A stretch of DNA of 15,854 nt from JAVXNW01 sp036645575. Its GTDB lineage: Bacteria > Bacillota > Clostridia > Christensenellales > Aristaeellaceae. The notes below the pieces were generated by a model that made no database searches, had not been told where the DNA came from, and saw only the letters and a list, made by a program, of their open reading frames with translations. The position numbers were made by a program, and so were the translations under genes. Positions 1-5,575 of this stretch are shown piece after piece. Every line of letters starts with the position of its first letter. Position 1 is the stretch's first letter. Location: the NCBI GenBank assembly GCA_036645575.1, contig JAVXNW010000059.1:1-15854 (forward strand). Reading direction: 5' to 3'.

Positions 1-716
1 TGGTCTACCGGGAAATCGCGCACCGCGTCCCAAGCGGGAGACAGCACGCGCTTGGCCTGTGCGACCAGCGCATCGGGGGAAGTCTCGCGCGGGTGCGCGG
101 GGGAGAACAGCGCATCGGGGGAAGTCTCGCGCGGGTGCGCGGGGGAGAACGGCGCATCGGGGGGAGTCTCGCGCGGGTACGCGGGAGAGAACGGCGCATC
201 GGGGGAAGTCTCGCGCGGGTACGCGGGGGATTGTGCCTCGAACAGGCGCACCGCGCCGATTTGCGCGGAGAAGGCGCGGGTCAGGTGGCCGTGTGCGCCG
301 GTCATGAGTTCGGTCGAGCCGCCGCCTATGTCGAGCACGCCGCACCGGCCTTCGGGCGAGGCGCCCGCATACGCAAGCGCCGCCTCCTGCGTTCCGCTCA
401 TGACCGACAGCGCGACGCCGCACTGCCTAGCGCGCTCAATCAGCACGTCGCGGTTCTGGCCGTCCCGCATCGCGCTGGTGCCAAACCCCACGACCGAGGT
501 TGCGCCAAGCGCGCGCGCCTTTTGCGCAAGCGCCTCGATCGCGTCGCCGGTTCGCGCAAGCGCCTCGGGGGAGAGGCGTCCCGCCTGAAAGCCGGACAGC
601 AGGCGGCAGGTGATCTTTTCTTGATGCAAACAACGCGCCTGCCCGCCGAACAGATCGGCCACGAGCAGACGCACGGAATTCGAACCAACATCGACGATGG
701 CGACAATCTGATTCAT
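1..716 (-). CDS. Ppx/GppA-family phosphatase (exopolyphosphatase / pppGpp phosphatase), 3' end cut by window edge
   Basis: The reading frame opens at an ATG at 716-714 and stays open to position 3, giving 238 residues with no stop. The N-terminus DVGSNSVRLLV (res. 9-19) is the first phosphate-binding loop of the ASKHA-fold Ppx/GppA family; SGTQEAALAY (107-116) holds the usual catalytic Glu; DIGGGSTEL (129-137) is the second phosphate loop. The family hydrolyses polyphosphate and/or pppGpp in the cytoplasm; which substrate applies cannot be read from sequence. The start overlaps the stop of the upstream divIC-like gene as ATGA, with no clear SD, so translation is probably coupled. Oddity: residues 163-218, just after the conserved GAVRL segment, are four copies of a 14-residue unit (SPAxPRETxPDAxF) encoded by 42-bp tandem repeats. 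The rest of the C-terminal half lies outside the window, so overall length and later domains are unknown. Family call firm, substrate unknown. Confidence 0.93.
   Translation of the reverse strand, partial: MNQIVAIVDVGSNSVRLLVADLFGGQARCLHQEKITCRLLSGFQAGRLSPEALARTGDAIEALAQKARALGATSVVGFGTSAMRDGQNRDVLIERARQCGVALSVMSGTQEAALAYAGASPEGRCGVLDIGGGSTELMTGAHGHLTRAFSAQIGAVRLFEAQSPAYPRETSPDAPFSPAYPRETPPDAPFSPAHPRETSPDALFSPAHPRETSPDALVAQAKRVLSPAWDAVRDFPVD
69..236. repeat. Four tandem 42-bp repeats inside the ppx-like gene
   Basis: Units run 69-110, 111-152, 153-194 and 195-236, each starting CGCATCGGGGG. Units 1 and 2 are nearly identical; units 3 and 4 share a tgc-to-tac change (His to Tyr in the protein), and unit 4 diverges only at its last bases. 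The period of 42 (14 codons) keeps the minus-strand frame open. The near identity at DNA level points to recent slippage or unequal recombination rather than old, selected protein repeats. Confidence 0.97.
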
Positions 717-1147
717 TGGGCCGGATTGGTGGGCGCCGCCGCGTCGGGCGAAACCGCCTGATCGGGCAGGGAAGCGCCTTGCGCGGGCAAGTCCGGGGTT
801 GTTCCTGAGACAAAGCGAATTTCGCCTTCTTTTAACAGGCCAAGCTCCTCGTGGGCGATGCGCTCCACGTAGGTCTGGGTCTTGGTGAACTCGAGCTGGC
901 GCTCGAGCTGCGCGTTGGCATCCTGCCGTTGCGTGCGCTCCATTTCCAATTGATGGATGCGCAAGTCCTGTTTCTCAATAAACTGGCCTTGCGAAATATA
1001 GACGCAACCAAATACAAAGACCAGCATGGACATCATGAAGACCCAAAATCTCGGCTTGATGCTGCGCTTCGCAGACATTGTGGCACCCCATTCCCGCTGT
1101 AACAGCCCGGTATTCAATTCAAACACATACTTGTCTAAATACGACAT
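713..1147 (-). CDS. divIC: FtsL/DivIC-type septum formation initiator (bitopic divisome protein)
   Basis: A small bitopic protein: cytoplasmic N-terminus, one membrane segment (FWVFMMSMLVFVFGCVYIS), then an extracellular coiled coil rich in Q, E and R (IEKQDLRIHQLEMERTQRQ onward). It ends the coil with YVERIAHEELGLLKEGEIRF, the typical FtsL/FtsB/DivIC finish. A Pro/Ala-rich tail of about 25 residues follows. DivIC works with FtsL and DivIB to activate septal peptidoglycan synthesis. Position after yabP-yabQ is the classic Firmicute location of divIC. Start choice: AGGAG at 1163-1159 lies 11 nt before ATG 1147 and 8 nt before an adjacent in-frame TTG at 1150; a shorter ATG at 1078 (MSAKRSIK) behind GGGGTG is also possible. 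The stop overlaps the ppx start (ATGA). FtsL and DivIC are hard to tell apart by sequence, so the symbol rests on context. Confidence 0.85.
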   Translation of the reverse strand: MSYLDKYVFELNTGLLQREWGATMSAKRSIKPRFWVFMMSMLVFVFGCVYISQGQFIEKQDLRIHQLEMERTQRQDANAQLERQLEFTKTQTYVERIAHEELGLLKEGEIRFVSGTTPDLPAQGASLPDQAVSPDAAAPTNPAQ

Positions 1148-1167
1148 CAAACGCCAATCTCCTGCCT

Positions 1168-1524
1168 TTAGCGAAAAATTCTTCTGAAGAACGCCTGCTC
1201 AGGCAAATGCTTGAGCAGTAGACCCAAATGGCGCGCCAGGTAGTTTGCGAGCTTTCCAACCGTCAGGCGCTCGAGCACAAAGCCGCACGCCGCGCCGAAA
1301 AGCGCGTAGGCGCGCATTTCGCCGTAGCAGGACGCCAGAAGCGCCAGCGCGACGATCAGCCACGCGCCAAGCGCGGTCGCCAGGTCGCACAGCGCGTGGA
1401 TGAGCGGCCCGGCCGAAAGCAGGCGCGCGACGCGATCGACCACGCCGTACCACGCCCCCGCGAGCACGCCCGCGCCCATCAGCACGACGAAGATCCGCCA
1501 TTGCCCCACCGTATAGTAAAGCAC
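1168..1524 (-). CDS. yabQ: YabQ-family spore cortex membrane protein
   Basis: 118 residues with about three hydrophobic helices (IFVVLMGAGVLAGAWYGVV; CDLATALGAWLIVALALLAS; YALFGAACGFVLERL) and a basic C-terminal tail, matching the short N-terminal core of Spore_YabQ proteins. In Bacillus YabQ is needed for spore cortex formation and sits in the membrane around the forespore. It directly follows yabP: the GTG start (1524-1522) abuts the yabP TAG, with no SD of its own, so translation is likely by re-initiation. It is shorter than the Bacillus protein (about 200 residues) by loss of the C-terminal part, which is common in Clostridia. Assignment rests on hydrophobic pattern plus the yabP-yabQ-divIC order; the order makes it convincing. 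Confidence 0.87.
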   Translation of the reverse strand: MLYYTVGQWRIFVVLMGAGVLAGAWYGVVDRVARLLSAGPLIHALCDLATALGAWLIVALALLASCYGEMRAYALFGAACGFVLERLTVGKLANYLARHLGLLLKHLPEQAFFRRIFR

Positions 1525-1815
1525 CTATTTGAACAGCCGCGTCAGACCCGCGTGCTTGGCCGGGCGCGCGCGGTCGTCATATTCGAGCGCGACGATGTGG
1601 CCTTCGATAATCAACTGACCGTCCTCCAGATTGAGCTTGCTCACATGCAGTTGATCGCCCACCAGCGTCATGGCGCCTGACGCGGTGTTGAGCACGATCA
1701 TCTGCTCGTTGAAGCTGTCCACATCCTCGACGCCCGCGATGATCGCGCGGCTGCGCTCGTCCAGCGTCACCGTGTGGGGCCGCTGCGGTTTCATCGAATC
1801 GTTCTGCTCTTTCAC
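1525..1815 (-). CDS. yabP: YabP-family sporulation protein
   Basis: 96 residues, the usual YabP length. The core IIAGVEDVDSFNEQMIVLNT, then GDQLHVSKLNLEDGQLIIEG and HIVALEY, is the family pattern: a small beta-rich domain with alternating hydrophobics. YabP acts with YabQ in spore cortex formation, under mother-cell control in Bacillus. The start is GTG at 1815-1813 behind GGAG (about 1829-1826, spacing 8-9). An overlapping ATG-initiated frame there ends after a few codons and is not used. It is the first gene of the leftward operon yabP-yabQ-divIC-ppx and diverges from radC across about 115 bp. I did not find a convincing sporulation-sigma promoter upstream. Confidence 0.92.
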   Translation of the reverse strand: MKEQNDSMKPQRPHTVTLDERSRAIIAGVEDVDSFNEQMIVLNTASGAMTLVGDQLHVSKLNLEDGQLIIEGHIVALEYDDRARPAKHAGLTRLFK

Positions 1816-1877
1816 GGCATATTCTCCATTCTTGGCTTATTTGTCCAAGCATATTCGCCCAAGCGGGAAAAAATACA

Positions 1878-1907
1878 TTGAAAGCGCGACACGGCTTGTG
1901 ATACAAT
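1878..1907 (+). promoter_or_regulatory. Sigma-A type promoter for radC (extended -10)
   Basis: TTGAAA (1878-1883), an 18-bp spacer, then TACAAT (1902-1907) preceded by TGa, an extended -10. The expected transcription start is near 1914. This puts the upstream ATG at 1906 outside the transcript and supports the start at 1933. Confidence 0.6.
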
Positions 1908-1932
1908 GGAAGGGAAGCGGGGTGAAGACGGC

Positions 1933-2685
1933 ATGGGACAGGAAAAACCGCACAGCCACGGCGGACATCGCGCACGACTGCGGGCCAGGTATTTTTCCGA
2001 AGGGCTCAATGATTTTGAACCCCACGAAGTGCTGGAGCTCATGCTGTTTACGACCATTCCGCAGCGCGACCTAAATCCGCTCGCGCATGAATTGATTGAG
2101 CGATTTGGCTCGGTGGGCGGCGTATTGCGCGCGCCACGGGCGCTGCTGACAGCCGTGCCCGGTATGGGCGAAAAATCAGCGGATTTTCTAAACCTGATGG
2201 GCGAAGCGGCCGATCGATACCGGCGCGCGACGCTGAGCGACCGACCGCGCCTGGAAAAACTAAAGAGCGTGGAAGCGCATTGCCGGATGCTATTTGACGC
2301 GGGCAACGAGGAACAAATGTGGGTGTTCAGCATGAACGCGACGGGGCATTTGCTGGGCAGCACGCTGGTGATGACCGGCGACTGGCGAAGCAGGATCACG
2401 CTGCGCCAGACGGTGGAGCCGATGTTGCGCTACCGCGCGCAGTCGGCGGTGCTCGTGCAAAAGCGCAGACCGGGCAACCTCGTGCTGCACCCCGAGGACC
2501 TGGCGCTTACGCGGGAAGTGGCCGATCAGGTGAGCCTTCTGCGCATTCGCCTGATGGACAGCTTGATGATGGCGGGCGGCACCACGTTTAGCCTGCGCAA
2601 GGCGCACCTCTATACCCTTGCGGGCGAACCGGGCGTGATGGGCGATTCGCTCAATCTGTTTGAACACTGGCTGGACGAAAGCTGA
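1933..2685 (+). CDS. radC: RadC/JAB-domain family protein with altered metal-binding motif
   Basis: 250 residues from ATG 1933. An ATG at 1906 lies in the -10 box, and MGQEKPHSHGGHRARLRARY places the conserved GHRxRLRxR start right at the N-terminus, as in other RadC proteins. GGGGTG 8 nt upstream serves as SD. Domains: helix-hairpin-helix UPF0758 N-terminal part (res. 1-90, with the hairpin AVPGMGEKSADFL at 74-86), then a JAB/MPN-type domain (about 105-220). Family biochemistry is poorly defined; a DNA repair role is historical and doubtful. The canonical HNHPSGDPTPSREDIALT stretch reads QKRRPGNLVLHPEDLALT (176-193): both metal-binding His are replaced (Q176, R178), while the Asp (D189) remains. 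The fold call is firm, but metallo-catalysis is unlikely. It is monocistronic, transcribed away from yabP, and followed by a long gap. Confidence 0.88.
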   Translation: MGQEKPHSHGGHRARLRARYFSEGLNDFEPHEVLELMLFTTIPQRDLNPLAHELIERFGSVGGVLRAPRALLTAVPGMGEKSADFLNLMGEAADRYRRATLSDRPRLEKLKSVEAHCRMLFDAGNEEQMWVFSMNATGHLLGSTLVMTGDWRSRITLRQTVEPMLRYRAQSAVLVQKRRPGNLVLHPEDLALTREVADQVSLLRIRLMDSLMMAGGTTFSLRKAHLYTLAGEPGVMGDSLNLFEHWLDES

Positions 2686-2838
2686 AAGGCCGCAAGAAGC
2701 GCGAGCTTTGCGCTTTGCGATGTGCGAAGCGCCCTTTGGGCGAGCGGCAAACAGACTGATTTGCTGGAAGTTTGCGGCTTTATGTGTGAATTTGCACCAA
2801 GTTTTTTGCCTGCGCCAAATACGGCTCATTGAAACGAC

Positions 2839-2856
2839 CGCTTCTATAAGCGTTTT
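2839..2856 (+). terminator. Weak intrinsic terminator candidate after radC
   Basis: CGCTT, loop CTAT, AAGCG, followed by TTTT. The stem is only 5 bp and lies about 150 nt past the radC stop, so this is a tentative call. Confidence 0.3.
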
Positions 2857-2990
2857 GCTTAAGACAAATACGCCATTTTAGGGCGCAATGTCTGTAATAA
2901 TTTATGCTTAGGCATAGCTATACCAGAACGCCAAATCGCCCGATCAAAGTTTGTGTACAATAGGGGTGGCGCGATGGCGGGCAATAACGG

Positions 2991-2996
2991 TATAAT
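2991..2996 (+). promoter_or_regulatory. Candidate -10 box (TATAAT) for the ABC ATPase gene
   Basis: A perfect TATAAT lies in AT-rich DNA about 105 nt before the start codon. No hexamer resembling TTGACA lies 16-18 bp upstream, so it would need an activator, or it is chance. Confidence 0.3.
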
Positions 2997-3101
2997 ATAC
3001 GATATAGTAGATTTTAAATTTGCGCCGAGGAAATCGCGCAATGAATCGTGGTTTTGCGCTTTCAGAACCAATAGTCCGATAATTATAAGGAGGAAATGCA
3101 C

Positions 3102-4223
3102 ATGGCAAGCGTATCGCTCAAGCACATCTTCAAGATCTATCAGGGCGGCGTGACGGCGGTCAGCGATTTCTCACTGGACATTGAGGACAAGGAGTTTATC
3201 GTGCTGGTTGGCCCGTCCGGCTGCGGAAAGTCCACGACGCTGCGCATGGTTGCCGGCCTTGAGGAGATTTCCGAAGGCGAACTGTACATTGCTGACAAGC
3301 TTGTCAACGACGTCGCGCCCAAGGATCGCGATATCGCCATGGTCTTTCAGAACTACGCGCTGTACCCGCACATGACCGTATTTGACAACATGGCCTTTGG
3401 CCTTAAGCTGCGCAAGACCCCCAAGCAGGAGATCGAACGCCGCGTGCATGAAGCGGCCAAGATCCTGGACATCGAGCATCTGCTGGGCCGCAAGCCCAAG
3501 GCGCTTTCCGGTGGTCAGCGCCAGCGCGTCGCGCTGGGCCGCGCGATTGTCCGTGAGCCCAAGGTGTTCCTGATGGACGAACCGCTGTCCAACCTCGACG
3601 CAAAGCTGCGCGTGCAGATGCGCACCGAGATCACCAAACTGCACCAGCGCCTGCAGACCACCTTCATCTATGTCACCCACGACCAGACCGAGGCCATGAC
3701 GATGGGCTCGCGCATCGTGGTCATGAAGGACGGCTTTGTGCAGCAGGTGGACAGCCCGCAGCACCTGTACGACTTCCCGATCAACCTGTTCGTCGCGGGC
3801 TTCATCGGAACGCCCCAGATGAACCTGTTCAAAGTCAAGCTGCAAAAGGATCAGGGCGGCGTCTATGCGCACTTTGGCGACAACAAAATCAAGATCCCGC
3901 CGCAGAAACTCCAGAAGTTCATTTCCGACAGCTACATCGGCAAGGAAGTCTACATGGGCATTCGCCCCGAAAACATCCACGACGAAGAGGAGTTTTTGCA
4001 GGCCAATCCCGATTCCTGCCTAAACGTAAACGTCGAGATCGTCGAGCTGATGGGCTCTGAAACCTATCTGTACCTGAAGACCAGCGGAAAAGACGAGAAC
4101 ACCGTCGCGCGCGTTGACCCGCGCTCCACCGCCCGCACCGGGGACAAGATCACGATCGCCTTTGACGCAACGCGCCTGCACTTCTTTGACGCGGACACCG
4201 AGGCGACCATTCTGGCGCGCTGA
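3102..4223 (+). CDS. Carbohydrate ABC transporter ATP-binding protein, UgpC/MsmX/MalK family
   Basis: 373 residues of a CUT1-type ATPase that powers uptake of oligosaccharides or similar solutes from the inner face of the membrane. Visible: Walker A GPSGCGKST (res. 37-45), Q-loop FQNYALYPHM, signature LSGGQRQRVALGRA, Walker B VFLMDEPLSNLD, H-loop VTHDQTEAM, then a TOBE/OB regulatory C-terminal domain of about 130 residues (GIRPENIHDEEEF). The start at 3102 is preferred over 3096 because AAGGAGG (3087-3093) is 8 nt from it but only 2 nt from 3096. No permease or binding-protein gene is adjacent, so this is an orphan ATPase, likely shared by several sugar transporters as MsmX is in Bacillus or MsmK in streptococci (inference). 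The next gene is a PucR-type regulator, an arrangement I recall near msmX in B. subtilis (yxkF). The product is near certain; its substrate is unknown. Confidence 0.96.
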   Translation: MASVSLKHIFKIYQGGVTAVSDFSLDIEDKEFIVLVGPSGCGKSTTLRMVAGLEEISEGELYIADKLVNDVAPKDRDIAMVFQNYALYPHMTVFDNMAFGLKLRKTPKQEIERRVHEAAKILDIEHLLGRKPKALSGGQRQRVALGRAIVREPKVFLMDEPLSNLDAKLRVQMRTEITKLHQRLQTTFIYVTHDQTEAMTMGSRIVVMKDGFVQQVDSPQHLYDFPINLFVAGFIGTPQMNLFKVKLQKDQGGVYAHFGDNKIKIPPQKLQKFISDSYIGKEVYMGIRPENIHDEEEFLQANPDSCLNVNVEIVELMGSETYLYLKTSGKDENTVARVDPRSTARTGDKITIAFDATRLHFFDADTEATILAR

Positions 4224-4264
4224 TCGCCCGGAAAAAGGGTTAAATCGCCCGACGGAACGGTTAA
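4223..4264. repeat. Two tandem 21-bp imperfect direct repeats
   Basis: Each unit reads ATCGCCCG-N7-GGTTAA (4223-4243 and 4244-4264), 16 of 21 bases identical with all differences in the central N7. They begin on the stop codon of the ATPase gene. Period 21, two helical turns, with conserved ends and a variable centre, resembles a pair of protein-binding sites more than a slippage product. Confidence 0.75.
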
Positions 4265-4306
4265 ATTTCACCAAAAAGGCGGTTTCCCAGTTATTGTTTG
4301 ATTAAA

Positions 4307-4356
4307 TATCCGTCGTATGCCGAAAGCTTACTTGTCTTTCGGGCTTACGGCGGATA
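4307..4356. repeat. 50-bp inverted repeat (about 18-bp stem) overlapping the promoter of the PucR-type regulator
   Basis: Left arm 4307-4326 begins TATCCGTCGTA and ends GAAAG; right arm 4336-4356 is its reverse complement apart from one G-T wobble, one mismatch and one extra C. The loop is 9 nt. It is not followed by a T-run, so it does not look like a simple terminator for the ATPase gene. The promoter elements at 4332-4360 lie in the loop and right arm. Confidence 0.85.
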
Positions 4357-4360
4357 TACT
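4332..4360 (+). promoter_or_regulatory. Sigma-A promoter for the PucR-type regulator
   Basis: TTGTCT (4332-4337), a 17-bp spacer, then TATACT (4355-4360). The start of transcription is expected near 4367, giving a leader of about 45 nt. The -35 spans the loop and right arm of the inverted repeat, and the -10 begins at its edge, so a protein bound to the palindrome would block RNA polymerase. Confidence 0.65.
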
Positions 4361-4411
4361 ATATATTGTATAAGAATTTGAAGGTTCTACAAGCGGGTGG
4401 AGGATAAAAAC

Positions 4412-5485
4412 ATGTATCTGGATCATCGGATCGTCGCAAAAATCGCGCGGGTGCTTTCCCGCATCAATATGTCGATCATGCTGCTGGACAACAACGGCCA
4501 AGTGATTCTGCCGGAGGACAACCAGCGCGAGTTCAATCTCCCGGAGGCGGTTCGCCAGAATCCGACCGAGCCGCTGGTCTACGGCGGGTTTACGCTCATT
4601 GGAACCGAGGGCACGCAGCCGCTGTTTTTGTGCCTGCCGGGCGACTCGCAGGACGTGAGCAATTGCGCGATCCTGACGGCGGAATTGGTCAATATGCTGA
4701 CGCGGGTGGATCTGTCGCACGCCGACCGCGAGCAGTCGCTTCGGTGCATTCTGCGCGAGGAAGTCGAGGGCGCGGAGCTTGAGTCGCTGGCCCTTGAGCA
4801 TACGGTGCCGCTTGAGAAAAACCGCTTGGTGATGCTGTTTCACTTAAGCAACGTGGACACCGAGACCGCGCTGGCCATTTTGCACAACGTATTCGACGAG
4901 GAATCGGGCGATGCGATCGTCGAGATGGATCGCCACACGGTCGTGCTGATTAAACTGCTCGACGAGGGCGTCGAATACGAAGAGATGGAGCAACTTGCGC
5001 AGGCAATCGAATCGACGTTTATGTCGGAGACCAGCCATCCGGTCTTTATCGGCATAGGCGAGCCCAAAAAGCAGCTGTCGCAGCTGTCGGAATCGTTTCA
5101 TGAGGCGCGCCGCGCCATCGACGTGGGGCGCGTGTACCGCAACGACACGTATGTGTTCGTCTTTAGAAAGCTGCTGCTCGAGCGCTTTTTGGCGGATGTG
5201 CCGCCCGAGATGCGCACCCGCTACAATCAGATGATGTTCAACCGCAAGACGGCGCGGCTGTTCAACGAGGAAATGGTTCACACCATCGAAAAGTTCTTTG
5301 AAAACAGCCTGAACCTGTCTGAAACCGCGCGCCAGATCTACATCCACCGCAACACCTTGGTGTACCGGCTGGACAAGGTGCAGCGCGTAATCGGCCTTGA
5401 CCTGCGCGCCTTTGACGACGCGGTCACCTTTAAGATGATGATGCTGCTTGGGAAGAGCGGAAACGAGCGTCCCAAGAACTATTGA
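4412..5485 (+). CDS. CdaR/PucR-family transcriptional regulator (C-terminal HTH)
   Basis: 357 residues. The C-terminal part, TIEKFFENSLNLSETARQ followed by YIHRNTLVYRLDKVQ and a short tail (about res. 290-350), is the PucR/CdaR helix-turn-helix, always at the C-terminus in this family. Before it lies a GGDEF-like/CdaR middle domain (about 130-260, with FIGIGEPKKQLSQLSESFHEAR), and the N-terminal 110 residues look like a small ligand-sensing domain (MSIMLLDNNGQVILPED). Such proteins usually activate genes for sugar-acid, purine or amino-acid use in response to a small ligand; the ligand is not evident here. GGAGG (4399-4403) is 8 nt from ATG 4412; a GTG at 4397 is too close to be the start. 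It has its own promoter within an inverted repeat that may be its own operator (inference), and an intrinsic terminator. Adjacency to the ATPase gene suggests a role in carbohydrate uptake. Confidence 0.9.
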   Translation: MYLDHRIVAKIARVLSRINMSIMLLDNNGQVILPEDNQREFNLPEAVRQNPTEPLVYGGFTLIGTEGTQPLFLCLPGDSQDVSNCAILTAELVNMLTRVDLSHADREQSLRCILREEVEGAELESLALEHTVPLEKNRLVMLFHLSNVDTETALAILHNVFDEESGDAIVEMDRHTVVLIKLLDEGVEYEEMEQLAQAIESTFMSETSHPVFIGIGEPKKQLSQLSESFHEARRAIDVGRVYRNDTYVFVFRKLLLERFLADVPPEMRTRYNQMMFNRKTARLFNEEMVHTIEKFFENSLNLSETARQIYIHRNTLVYRLDKVQRVIGLDLRAFDDAVTFKMMMLLGKSGNERPKNY

Positions 5486-5507
5486 CGTGCATTCCAACCG
5501 AACATGC

Positions 5508-5550
5508 CCGCCTGTCAACGAGCATACATTGCCTGACAGGCGGATTTTTT
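5508..5550 (+). terminator. Intrinsic terminator after the PucR-type regulator
   Basis: CCGCCTGTCA (5508-5517) pairs perfectly with TGACAGGCGG (5534-5543); a 16-nt loop lies between and ATTTTTT follows. Only about 15 nt separate it from the ctpA ribosome binding site, so ctpA must use read-through or an overlapping promoter that I could not identify. Confidence 0.92.
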
Positions 5551-5575
5551 CGAATTTAATTTTCGGAGGTTGGAT

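Larger units (their letters stand above)
2686..3101. other. 416-bp intergenic region between radC and the ABC ATPase gene
   Basis: The first 120 bp are GC-rich; from about 2860 on the sequence is clearly AT-rich. I find no ORF with a ribosome binding site or recognisable protein. It holds small hairpins: CGCCC/GGGCG with a TTT loop near 2730, a weak terminator-like one at 2839-2856, TATGC/GCATA near 2903-2916, and TTGCGC/GCGCAA at 3020-3041. A TATAAT sits at 2991-2996 without a good -35. The latter part is presumably the promoter and leader of the ABC ATPase gene. Confidence 0.6.

Noticed and set aside
69..236. CRISPR array
   Set aside because: The 42-bp units are contiguous without spacers and lie inside a coding gene; they are protein-coding tandem repeats.
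93..761. 222-codon plus-strand frame over the 42-bp repeats
   Set aside because: It is antisense to the clearly conserved phosphatase; it stays open only because the repeat period is a multiple of three and the DNA is GC-rich.
1816..1932. Sporulation-sigma promoter for yabP
   Set aside because: I found AATATG- and TTGGAC-like words on the minus strand but no pair with acceptable spacing and -10 sequence.
2859..3125. Hydrophobic 88-codon minus-strand frame in the gap before the ABC ATPase gene
   Set aside because: It has no RBS, overlaps the ATPase start and its SD, and its hydrophobicity follows from AT-rich promoter DNA.
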